The notes beneath the pieces were generated by a model. It was given only the letters and a program-made list of their open reading frames with translations. It made no database searches and was not told the DNA's origin. 64,000 nt of DNA, taken from positions 1 through 64,000 of the forward strand of contig JANQOF010000066.1 in assembly GCA_028279215.1 (NCBI GenBank), written 5' to 3'. Positions 53,265 through 60,962 of the stretch are shown here, piece after piece. Each line of letters starts with the position of its first letter. Positions within the stretch are counted from its first letter, which is position 1. The DNA is from Pirellulales bacterium (lineage in GTDB: Bacteria > Planctomycetota > Planctomycetia > Pirellulales > Lacipirellulaceae). The position numbers and the translations under genes are program-made.

Positions 53265-53636
53265 AATAGGAAAGCAAGACAACAAACAGTGCGATGGACG
53301 CCTTCCGCGCCTTCGATAACCGCATCTTGGTTCGAGGAAAACGGAAAACAAAATGAGAAGTTGGTTGTGTTCTTCTGGGCCGCGTGGAGCGGCTACGAAC
53401 GCCGGTACGAAAAGACGCTCAATAGCGTTCGTAATCGGCTTGCTGGTTGGGTAGATGTCCGATCCTGCGAGTTCGATGCACCACAAAACCAAGCGTGGTC
53501 CGAAAGCTTGGGAGTTACGACGGAGCCAACTCTTGTTGTCTTCGTGAACGGTAGCACTAGAAGACTGCTAGTTGGCATGCCAGACGAACAAACCTTGGTT
53601 CGTGAAATACTCAACGCCTTACACACAGAGAAGTAG
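53253..53636 (+). CDS. Thioredoxin-fold protein lacking catalytic cysteines
   Basis: 127 residues from the ATG at 53253 (the frame opens at 53244). Thioredoxin-like pattern: KLVVFFWAAWSGYERRYEKTLNSVRNR, VRSCEFDAPQNQAWSESLGVTTEPTLVVFVNGSTRRLLVG. The cis-proline (TTEPT) is conserved, but the CxxC site reads SGYE, so it cannot act as a dithiol oxidoreductase. It probably binds peptides or proteins. It lies between moxR and its DUF58 partner, and its start overlaps a repeat arm, so a GTG further in is possible. Confidence 0.65.
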   Translation: MKADNRKARQQTVRWTPSAPSITASWFEENGKQNEKLVVFFWAAWSGYERRYEKTLNSVRNRLAGWVDVRSCEFDAPQNQAWSESLGVTTEPTLVVFVNGSTRRLLVGMPDEQTLVREILNALHTEK

Positions 53637-53681
53637 GCCAAAAGAATATACAAACTTTCCTCCGCGTTCCTGAAATTAAAA

Positions 53682-53720
53682 TCCGCGAACGTCCGCCCAA
53701 CTCTGCGCTAATCTGCGACT
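53682..53720 (-). repeat. GCGGAT repeat, right arm
   Basis: ATCCGCGAACGTCCGCCCA then TCTGCGCTAATCTGCGAC on the plus strand; inverted partner of 53226-53264, coordinates approximate. It is followed by a second repeat-like phrase, TCCGTGCCTTTGTGG, near 53739-53753. Confidence 0.4.
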
Positions 53721-53798
53721 CATTCCTCTCCGAGTGCTCCGTGCCTTTGTGGTTGATCACCTCGCTCGCTGACGTTCACGGCTCTGACCGCTGACTAC

Positions 53799-54695
53799 AT
53801 GGCCACTGTCGAACAATATCTGAAGCCCGCTGTGATTCAGCAGATCAAGCGGCTTGATTTGCGCGCGCAGTTTATTGTGAAGGGCTTTCTGCAGGGACTT
53901 CACGCTAGTCCGTTTCACGGGTTTTCTGTCGAGTTCAGCGAGCATCGCAAGTACACTCCGGGCGACAACCCGCAGGACATCGACTGGCTTGTGTACGCCA
54001 AGACCGACAAATACTACACCAAAAAATTCGAAGCCGAGACCAACATCACGGGCTATCTGGTGATGGATCAGAGTCGGAGCATGGCATACACCTATCGCCA
54101 GGATATGACCAAGTTCGACTACGCCATTTGTATCGCCGCAGCGCTCTGTTACCTGATGGTGCTGCAAAACGACCCCGTGGGCTTGGTAACCTTTGGCGAG
54201 AAAATCGACAAGTTCCTTCCCCCCAAAAGTAAACGCCAGCAAATCGGCAACGTGTTAAGCGTGCTCGCCAAACTCGAACCAACGGGCGAAACCGACGTAG
54301 GAAAAAGCCTGACCCAATTGGCTGCCATGATCAAGCACGCCAGTTTGGTCATGGTGTTCTCCGACCTGTTGGGCGATCCGGACGCGACCATAGCGTCGTT
54401 GCGACGTTTGCGACACGGTGGAAATGACGTGATTCTGTTCCATGTGCTCGACGAAGCGGAGGTCGACTTCCCTTTTCACGGTTTGATGGAGCTGGAAGAC
54501 CCCGAGTCGCACCAGAAACTGGAAGTCGACGCCGACAACTTCCGCAGCGATTACGCTGAAGAACTCAAGGCCTTCCGCGACACGTACAGCGCCGAGTGCT
54601 TCAAGAGCGGAATCGACTACGTGCCACTCGACACGAGCATGCAGTTCGATCGGGCGTTGATGGAGTATTTGGTGACTCGTCGGCAAAGGGCTTAG
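53799..54695 (+). CDS. DUF58 / vWA-type protein
   Basis: 298 residues. The DUF58 hallmark is GFSVEFSEHRKYTPGDNPQDIDWLVYAKTDKYYTKKFEAETN. The vWA-like metal site follows at VMDQSRSMAY (DxSxS), then MIKHASLVMVFSDLLGD. The usual partner and client of MoxR. It is the second conserved gene of the moxR-DUF58-BatA-GATase set, now separated from moxR by the thioredoxin-like gene. Confidence 0.92.
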   Translation: MATVEQYLKPAVIQQIKRLDLRAQFIVKGFLQGLHASPFHGFSVEFSEHRKYTPGDNPQDIDWLVYAKTDKYYTKKFEAETNITGYLVMDQSRSMAYTYRQDMTKFDYAICIAAALCYLMVLQNDPVGLVTFGEKIDKFLPPKSKRQQIGNVLSVLAKLEPTGETDVGKSLTQLAAMIKHASLVMVFSDLLGDPDATIASLRRLRHGGNDVILFHVLDEAEVDFPFHGLMELEDPESHQKLEVDADNFRSDYAEELKAFRDTYSAECFKSGIDYVPLDTSMQFDRALMEYLVTRRQRA

Positions 54696-54721
54696 GGGCT
54701 GTGGGCTATAGGCTGTAAGCT
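54696..54721 (+). repeat. GGCTATAGGCTGTAAGCT repeat, left arm
   Basis: GGGCTGTGGGCTATAGGCTG then TAAGCT. The reverse complement of 55157-55182 matches 22 of 26 positions. It starts right after the DUF58 stop codon. Confidence 0.55.
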
Positions 54722-54774
54722 CCCAGCGACTGACGTCTCTGGCAATTCCACGCGGCACTCAAAGGGGATAACTA

Positions 54775-55134
54775 ATGCAGGATTTCAAGAATCTACAGGT
54801 TTGGCAGATGTCTCATCGAATGACCCTCGACATTTACTCGGCTACGCGTGACTTTCCATTAGATGAACGATTTGGTTTGGCGTCTCAGCTGCGCCGAGCA
54901 TCTGCTTCAATCGCTGCGAACCTGTCGGAAGGCTGCGGCCGTGGCAGCGATAGCGATTTCGCGCGATTCGTTCAGATCGCCACCGGATCAGCAAGCGAAG
55001 TCAACTATCACCTCTTGCTTGCCAAAGACCTCGGCTATCTCGACGCTCAGACATATGGTGAGCTCACGACCAACGGAGAATCTGTCAAACGAATGCTGAT
55101 AGCACTGCTAAAACGCCTCCGTCCCGATTCATAA
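54775..55134 (+). CDS. Four-helix-bundle protein (23S rRNA intervening-sequence family)
   Basis: 119 residues, full family length. QDFKNLQVWQMSHRMTLDIYSATRDFP, ERFGLASQLRRASASIAANLSEGCGR, ARFVQIATGSASEVNYHLLLAKDLG, then a last helix. The family was first found inside intervening sequences of 23S rRNA genes but mostly occurs alone in intergenic positions; the function is unknown. Here it sits between DUF58 and BatA genes within an inverted pair of 26-bp repeats. Confidence 0.9.
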   Translation: MQDFKNLQVWQMSHRMTLDIYSATRDFPLDERFGLASQLRRASASIAANLSEGCGRGSDSDFARFVQIATGSASEVNYHLLLAKDLGYLDAQTYGELTTNGESVKRMLIALLKRLRPDS

Positions 55135-55156
55135 ACAATGCAATTAGAAAGCCTAT

Positions 55157-55182
55157 AGCCTACAGCTTATAGCTTACAGCCC
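55157..55182 (-). repeat. GGCTATAGGCTGTAAGCT repeat, right arm
   Basis: AGCCTACAGCTTATAGCTTA then CAGCCC on the plus strand, inverted partner of 54696-54721. An extra AGCCTAT unit at 55150 shows the heptamer-like build of the repeat. It ends 6 bp before the BatA start. Confidence 0.55.
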
Positions 55183-55187
55183 AACGC

Positions 55188-57317
55188 ATGTCCTTCCTTG
55201 CACCCACGCTCCTCGCCGGCACAGCCCTCGTCGCGCTGCCGATCATTCTGCATCTCGTCATGCGGCGGGAGCCTAAACGGGTGGAGTTTCCGGCGCTGCG
55301 GTTTGTTCGCAAGCGGCAGAGTACGAATCAAACGCGATTGCGGCTGCGGCATTGGATACTGCTTGCGCTGCGATGTGTATTCATCTTACTGCTCGTCGCC
55401 GCGCTTGCGCGGCCGGTGCTTCGCGGATCGGGGCTCTTGGGCGAGGGCTCGGCAGGGCTTGCGGCCGCGGTCGTAGTCGACACGTCGCCACGTATGGGCT
55501 ATTTAGTGGAGAACGAAACGCGACTTGCTGCCGCGCAAGAAATGGCCACTTGGCTACTCGAACAATTGCCGGCCGATAGTGAAGTGGCGCTCGTCGAACC
55601 GGGCCGAGCGCGAAGGGCGAAACTAGGTGGTCGCGATGCGGCCATCTTGCGCACCAGCCGGCTCCGGACTTCGGCGGCCGGTGCTCCGCTGGCCGAAGCG
55701 GTCGTAGAGGCGGTCAACCTTGTCGGCGACCAACGCGATCATCGACGCGAGGTGTACGTGTTTACCGATCTAGCCGCCGTGGAATGGGGCGACGCAGCCA
55801 TTGCGTCGATCGGCGAAGCGCTTGATGCGAGCGAAGGCACTAAACTCTACCTTGTCGATGTCGGCGTGCCGAAGCCCGTCAATGCGGGGCTTGCCGCATT
55901 GGATCTATCCACGGCCCACTTAGCCGAGGGCGAAGTGGTAACGCTGCGCACCGAAGCGTTGTCGACCGAGAGCCTAGAGGGCAAGAATCGCACAGTGGAA
56001 GTCTGGATCACCAACGCCGGCGCGAAGCCAACCAAGCGCGGCGAACTTCAAGTGGAGTTGGCTGCCGGACCAACGCCCGTCGAGCTGCCGATCGCCGGAC
56101 TTGGCAGCGGCGTGCACCAAGGGTTCGTCCGCATGGAGGGTAACGACCCGCTTGTGATCGATAACACTCGGTACTTCACCGTGAGCGTCAGTTCACCACC
56201 GCGCGTGTTGCTGCTGGCTGAGTCGGTAGGCGACGCTGATTTGCTTGCCGAGGCGCTTGCGCCGACAGCGCTGTCGCAGACGGCAGCCTCTCGTTTTGCG
56301 GTCGAGCGACTTGCGTTCGACGACCTTGATCGCGCGCAGCTCGCGACGTACGACGCGGTGATGGTACTCGATCCCCCGCCGCTCTCGAGCGAACAGTGGC
56401 GTAAGCTCAGCGACTTTGTGCAATCGGGTGGCGGGCTGGCCGTGTTCTTGGGCCGCAACGCGGTGGGGCACCTCGACGCCTTCAACACCCCTGCGCCGCG
56501 CCTCTTACTGCCCGCCGAGCTGCGTTGGGTCTCCAGCACGGCGCGCTACCTCCAACCGATCAACTACGGCCATCCAGTGCTCAAAGAACTGAGCGACATC
56601 GGCGAGGCGACACCTTGGCCCGCGTTCCCTGTGCTCGAATCGTGGGCGGTGGGCAACCTCGACGATATTGCCAGCGTCGTCGCGACTTTTGCCGATGGGT
56701 CGCCGGCGATCATCGAAGGAATGTTTGGGTCTGGAAGGTTACTAATGATGACAACCCCTGTATCTGATCGCGCCGGTGACGAACCCTGGAACTTGCTGCC
56801 TACGAATCCAGAACCCTGGCCGTTCCTCGCATTGGTCGAGGGCATGACAGACTTCTTGGTTGGGGCCGACATTCGGCCGCTGAACTATCAAGCTGGACAA
56901 GTTGTTTCGCTACCAATGCCCCGGCGGAACGACTTGGCCACGTACGTCCTTCAGCCACCCTCGGGCGATCCACTCCCTCAAACCAGATCGCCGGGACAGC
57001 AGGAGATTGTGATTTCCAATACCGACGAGGTCGGCAATTACCGCGTTCGGTCGGGCGGTGAACAAGTGCGACTCGACCGAGGTTTTAGTGTCAACGCCGG
57101 CGGAAATGTCGGTCGTCTCGCCCGCGCTGATTTCAGCGACATCGCGGAGAGCCTAGGCAGCGATCGAGTGGAACTCGCCACCAGCCGCCGAAACCTGTCG
57201 AAGTCCATCGACCTGGGCACAGTAGGCCGAGAACTGTTCCCCTGGCTCATCGCCCTAGTGGCCATCGCCTTGGGGTGCGAACAATGGTTAGCCGACAGAT
57301 TCTACAAGAGTGGATAG
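55188..57317 (+). CDS. BatA-domain membrane protein with vWA-like region
   Basis: 709 residues. The N-terminal BatA unit has two helices (PTLLAGTALVALPIILHLVMRREPKRVEFPALRFVRKR and LRHWILLALRCVFILLLVAALARPVL). Then come a vWA-like domain (AAAVVVDTSPRMGYLVENETRLAAAQEMA, MIDAS partly degenerate: DTSPR), beta domains, a GATase-like region (VLLLAESVGDADLLAEAL...VQSGGGLAVFLG) and a C-terminal helix (LFPWLIALVAIALGCEQWL). It is the membrane component of the MoxR/DUF58 set; the role is probably envelope-related. Confidence 0.85.
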   Translation: MSFLAPTLLAGTALVALPIILHLVMRREPKRVEFPALRFVRKRQSTNQTRLRLRHWILLALRCVFILLLVAALARPVLRGSGLLGEGSAGLAAAVVVDTSPRMGYLVENETRLAAAQEMATWLLEQLPADSEVALVEPGRARRAKLGGRDAAILRTSRLRTSAAGAPLAEAVVEAVNLVGDQRDHRREVYVFTDLAAVEWGDAAIASIGEALDASEGTKLYLVDVGVPKPVNAGLAALDLSTAHLAEGEVVTLRTEALSTESLEGKNRTVEVWITNAGAKPTKRGELQVELAAGPTPVELPIAGLGSGVHQGFVRMEGNDPLVIDNTRYFTVSVSSPPRVLLLAESVGDADLLAEALAPTALSQTAASRFAVERLAFDDLDRAQLATYDAVMVLDPPPLSSEQWRKLSDFVQSGGGLAVFLGRNAVGHLDAFNTPAPRLLLPAELRWVSSTARYLQPINYGHPVLKELSDIGEATPWPAFPVLESWAVGNLDDIASVVATFADGSPAIIEGMFGSGRLLMMTTPVSDRAGDEPWNLLPTNPEPWPFLALVEGMTDFLVGADIRPLNYQAGQVVSLPMPRRNDLATYVLQPPSGDPLPQTRSPGQQEIVISNTDEVGNYRVRSGGEQVRLDRGFSVNAGGNVGRLARADFSDIAESLGSDRVELATSRRNLSKSIDLGTVGRELFPWLIALVAIALGCEQWLADRFYKSG

Positions 57318-57368
57318 GCGCTTGGTGTCACCACTCACCACTTACCAGTCACACCGCACCACCACCCC

Positions 57369-59666
57369 ATGTCCCTCACGCTCCATCCTGTCGGCGGTTA
57401 CTGGCTTGTGGTGGTGACTGCTGCGCTATTGCTGGGGCTACTCGCGCGGGTGGCGCCGCGCCATATCGACGTGCCGTTCGGTCGTCTGCTGGCACTCAAG
57501 GGGTTGCGGCTGGTCGCCATTCTGCTGTTGCTGTTCGCTATGTTGCGCCCGACGCTGCAGTTTACCCGCAGCACGCCGGAGGAAGCGACGCTACTCGTGT
57601 TGGCCGATCGATCGCGAAGCATGCAGGTGGAAGACTCGCTCGATAATCGTAGCCGTTTCGATACAGTGAAGTTGGTGCTCGATGAGTCAGCCGACGACCT
57701 CCGCCGTCTGGAGGACAATTGGAACGTTCGCGCTTACACGTTCGCCGATACGCTGGTATCAGTCGACATCAGCGACGGAAAGCTAGGACTCCCAGACGAA
57801 GCTACGGGCGATCAATCGGCCCTCGGGGCCGCTCTGCAAGAACTACTGGAGCGCGAGGGCGACGAACGGCTCAAAGGCGTGTTCGTATTGAGCGACGGGG
57901 CTCAGCGGGCGGTGCCACCGCTCGACGCGGCACCGCAGTTGGTTGCTCGACAATTCGCCGCCGAGGGCATCCCGCTCTACACGTTCTACTTTGGCAAACC
58001 GGGCCGCAGCGATCGCTCGGATTTGGCGATTGAAGACTTGCTTGTAAGTGGCACGGTATTCGCCAACGCCCCCGCGCGAGTTGGCGGACAGTTGCGCGCC
58101 GAGGGCTATGCCAATCGCGATATCCGCGTGCAGTTGTTGTGGGAGAACATCGACTCTGATGGCAACAACGAAATGGAGGTGGTCGATACTACTATGCAAC
58201 CAGTGGTTACCGCCGATAGTCGCACGCCGTTAGCCCTCAGCTACATGCCCACCACGCCAGGCGAATACAAGGTAACGCTACGAGCCGAGAGTCCCGAAGG
58301 CGAACTCATTGGCACCAACAATGAAGCGAGTACCTTTGTTACCGTTCGCGAAGGGGGCATCAAGGTGCTCTATCTGTACGGGGCCTCGCGAATCGGCGGC
58401 GCTGCGGGACAGGAATCGGCCTTCGTGCCGCGGACGATCGACGAGTCGCCCGACATCATTGTATCGCGTAAGCTGTTCAACTATGCCCGACCTGGCGAGG
58501 ATCTGCGCCGAGAGTTGCAGCCCGGCAGCTACGACGTGGTGGTGCTGGCAAACGTCGACAAGGACGCCCTCAACGGTGAAAGCTGGAAAGCCCTGGCCGA
58601 CATGGTTCGCAGCGGCACCGGGCTGTTAATGACCGGCGGTTATCACAGTTTTGGGCCGGGAGGCTTTCGCACCACTTCGCTCTCTCGCGTGCTGCCGATC
58701 GAGATTGGCCTGGCCGAACGGCAAAACTTCCGCGAGCCGCTCCGCGAAGATGTGCACGTTGCCGGTCCGCTCAACATGAAACCTGCTGGCGCAGTTGGAG
58801 CTGCGCATCCGATCATGCAGGTCGCGCCCAGTGGCGACCTTGAAGAAGCGTGGGAGACGATTCCGCCGCTCGATGGCATCAACCTGCTACCGCGCAACCG
58901 GCTTAAACCGAACGCTCAAATCATCGCCGAGTCGGCCGACAACGCGCGGCACCCGATTCTCATCGCAGGGCAGACGGGCAACGGTCGCACGCTGGCGTTC
59001 GCCGGCGACTCAACTTGGCGCTGGCAAATGGAAGGACACGGCGACGAGTTCCGACGCTTTTGGCGGCAAATGATACTCTGGCTCGCTAAGAAAGACGCAT
59101 CGCCAACGGGCCAAGTTTGGATCGACTTGGCATCGCGACGCATCAGCCGCGGCGGCCGACTGGATATTGAAGTCGGCGCGACGCCAGGCGATGACGACGA
59201 TCCGAACGAACCGATCGATTTCCAAGTGACCATTACCCGGCCCAACGGCGAGAAGCAAGAACTGGCCACGGTGGCAGTCGACACCGGTCGCCGCTCGGGC
59301 ACGTTCGCCGCGACCGACCAGGCTGGCGACTACGTAGCCGAGGTGACTGCGACAATCGACGGTAGCGTACTCGGCACCACCAAAGCACGCTTCCTCGTCC
59401 CGACCCAGGACCTTGAACTCGACCGCCCTGGCGCTGAACCTTCGCTACTCGCGGGCCTGGCGAAGCTCACCGAAGCGGCCGGCGGCGAGACGCTTGCGCC
59501 CGAAGAGCTCCCTGCATTAGTGCGTAAGCTTGCACAACAGGAACCAGAAATGAAAACCGAGGTGATCGAACGCCGTACTTACTGGGACAAGTGGCCGTTC
59601 TTGCTGTTATTTGTTGGCGTGGTGGGCTTAGAATGGTTCTTGCGCAAGCGATGGGGGTTGGTGTGA
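57369..59666 (+). CDS. vWA / glutamine-amidotransferase-like membrane protein
   Basis: 765 residues. Two N-terminal helices (YWLVVVTAALLLGLLARV, RLVAILLLLFAMLRPTL), a vWA domain with LVLADRSRSMQVED (DxSxS site intact) and GVFVLSDGAQR, beta domains, a class-I-GATase-like domain (GGIKVLYLYGASRIGGAAGQ...VVVLANVDKDAL...GTGLLMTGGYHSFGPGGF) without an obvious catalytic Cys, and a C-terminal anchor (WPFLLLFVGVVGLEWFLRKRWGL). It is the last conserved member of the moxR operon, 51 bp after the BatA gene. Confidence 0.87.
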   Translation: MSLTLHPVGGYWLVVVTAALLLGLLARVAPRHIDVPFGRLLALKGLRLVAILLLLFAMLRPTLQFTRSTPEEATLLVLADRSRSMQVEDSLDNRSRFDTVKLVLDESADDLRRLEDNWNVRAYTFADTLVSVDISDGKLGLPDEATGDQSALGAALQELLEREGDERLKGVFVLSDGAQRAVPPLDAAPQLVARQFAAEGIPLYTFYFGKPGRSDRSDLAIEDLLVSGTVFANAPARVGGQLRAEGYANRDIRVQLLWENIDSDGNNEMEVVDTTMQPVVTADSRTPLALSYMPTTPGEYKVTLRAESPEGELIGTNNEASTFVTVREGGIKVLYLYGASRIGGAAGQESAFVPRTIDESPDIIVSRKLFNYARPGEDLRRELQPGSYDVVVLANVDKDALNGESWKALADMVRSGTGLLMTGGYHSFGPGGFRTTSLSRVLPIEIGLAERQNFREPLREDVHVAGPLNMKPAGAVGAAHPIMQVAPSGDLEEAWETIPPLDGINLLPRNRLKPNAQIIAESADNARHPILIAGQTGNGRTLAFAGDSTWRWQMEGHGDEFRRFWRQMILWLAKKDASPTGQVWIDLASRRISRGGRLDIEVGATPGDDDDPNEPIDFQVTITRPNGEKQELATVAVDTGRRSGTFAATDQAGDYVAEVTATIDGSVLGTTKARFLVPTQDLELDRPGAEPSLLAGLAKLTEAAGGETLAPEELPALVRKLAQQEPEMKTEVIERRTYWDKWPFLLLFVGVVGLEWFLRKRWGLV

Positions 59667-60229
59667 AACCTGAGATCGGTAGACAGAGGGCAAAGCACCG
59701 CGAAGCAATCGTGCGATTCGACGTTCGGGCGATACTTGTGCTTATGGCGTTCGTGGCCCTCGCCTGCGCCGCGTTTGCAACTGGTGCCCAAGGATGGGTG
59801 TACGTATTTGATGGGTTAACGTTGCTTCTATTAGGTGGGAGCCTGATAGCGGCGGTGGTTTCCCACGAAAGTCGACGGGCGTTTTGGTTTGCCTTCTTCG
59901 TCTTTGCTACGCTATACCTAGCCACAACCTACAATTCGCTTAAGTTTCTTGGCATCGATGACGGATTGCCAACCAATAAATGGGTCTATGGGATTGTGCA
60001 CCAGGTCTATCCACCCATGGGAGAGCCCACTAGTTTTTCGGGTACAACACCATTTTATCTGCACGATCCGAGGGCAAGCGTGACCTCGCAGGTAGCCCAC
60101 CAATCAATCGCAATCCTGGTTGGCATCGTAGCCGCCTACGTCTCCAGAGCGATGTACGTGATTTCGGAAAGGCGACGAAAAGGCAGAAGAGCAGCAGAGG
60201 GCGGTGATGGAACCGCTAGACGTGACTAA
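59651..60229 (+). CDS. Four-helix membrane protein, overlaps upstream gene
   Basis: 192 residues from the ATG at 59651, overlapping the vWA/GATase-like gene by 16 bp; a GTG at 59663 would overlap by only 4 bp (GTGA) and is equally possible. Four helices: RAILVLMAFVALACAAFATG, VYVFDGLTLLLLGGSLIAAVV, AFWFAFFVFATLYLATTY, HQSIAILVGIVAAYVSRAMYVI. A loop between helices 3 and 4 has DDGLPTNKWVYGIVHQVYPP. Resembles planctomycetal small membrane proteins of unknown role. The overlap suggests translational coupling to the operon. Confidence 0.65.
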   Translation: MGVGVKPEIGRQRAKHREAIVRFDVRAILVLMAFVALACAAFATGAQGWVYVFDGLTLLLLGGSLIAAVVSHESRRAFWFAFFVFATLYLATTYNSLKFLGIDDGLPTNKWVYGIVHQVYPPMGEPTSFSGTTPFYLHDPRASVTSQVAHQSIAILVGIVAAYVSRAMYVISERRRKGRRAAEGGDGTARRD

Positions 60230-60630
60230 TTCACCACACACTTCCCATCGCTACAACGCCCTGTCAGTCGCAACCGGTTGCGCGCAAACACTCCGTACGC
60301 AACGTCGAGCAGTTGCCGCACCACTGGCAGCCGCGTGGCAGCGACAGGCAGCTTCCAACCCACCGCGTCGTACATCCGCCGGAACACCTCCACACCCGAA
60401 ACTATGCTGCCATCGGGCAACCGTCCGTGGATTCGGGCCATGAGTGTCTGTTGGTCGACTCCTGTCGAGCGCGGATCGAAGCGCTCGCTCGCGATGTCGG
60501 TAAACTCGATTCGCCCGTGCTTATCCTTGCGACGTAGCCAATCGATTTCCCGTACGCACAGCGGACAATCCCCGTCGTAGAATACCTCAATGTCGCGATG
60601 CGTCGGCACCTTGTCTGATCGTTCAATCAT
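60226..60630 (-). CDS. DCC-type thiol oxidoreductase-like protein (DUF393)
   Basis: 134 residues. The motif IEVFYDGDCPLCVREIDWLRRKD carries the CPLC dithiol of the DCC1-like (YuxK) family. Also FTDIASERFDP, MARIHGRLPDGSIVSGVEVFRRMY. The last residues contain a second Cys pair (RCSDGKC). Predicted dithiol-disulfide chemistry, not shown. Its ATG overlaps the stop of the upstream DUF6435-like gene by 8 bp, so the two are coupled. Confidence 0.88.
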   Translation of the reverse strand: MIERSDKVPTHRDIEVFYDGDCPLCVREIDWLRRKDKHGRIEFTDIASERFDPRSTGVDQQTLMARIHGRLPDGSIVSGVEVFRRMYDAVGWKLPVAATRLPVVRQLLDVAYGVFARNRLRLTGRCSDGKCVVN

Positions 60631-60793
60631 CTGGCTGTTCCAAGCTCTTTATTTGTTTCAACACTTCCTCAGCTTCGGACATCTTCAGGTCGCTGGCTGC
60701 CCGATCGCTGTGCGAAAGGCGGTGCGATTCGGCCAGAAGCTTCGTGTATTTCTTTTCGAGCTTCGTCTTTTTGTCGGTAAACAAGCCTAGCAT
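60623..60793 (-). CDS. Small DUF6435 / Lacal_2735-like protein
   Basis: 56 residues from the ATG at 60793: MLGLFTDKKTKLEKKYTKLL, then a helical AESHRLSHSDRAASDLKMSEAEEVLKQI. This is the common shape of the Lacal_2735 (DUF6435) family: a short Lys-rich coiled protein starting MFGLF-KK and ending with an EAD/E-VLKQI segment. Function unknown. It overlaps the DCC gene, so the pair is probably one transcript. A longer frame to 61168 covering upstream DNA is not supported. Confidence 0.75.
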   Translation of the reverse strand: MLGLFTDKKTKLEKKYTKLLAESHRLSHSDRAASDLKMSEAEEVLKQIKSLEQPDD

Positions 60794-60962
60794 GGGATGG
60801 CTCCAGAGTTCGAAAGTTGCCCGTTTACAGACTATAGCGCCGTTGCAAAAGGCGACTACCGCCGGCACGACGGCTGGCCGCAAACTTCCGACCAGCCACA
60901 AACCCATATCTCCGTGTCGTCGGCCTAAGGAAACGATGTCGCCGACATCGCTCAACACGCGG

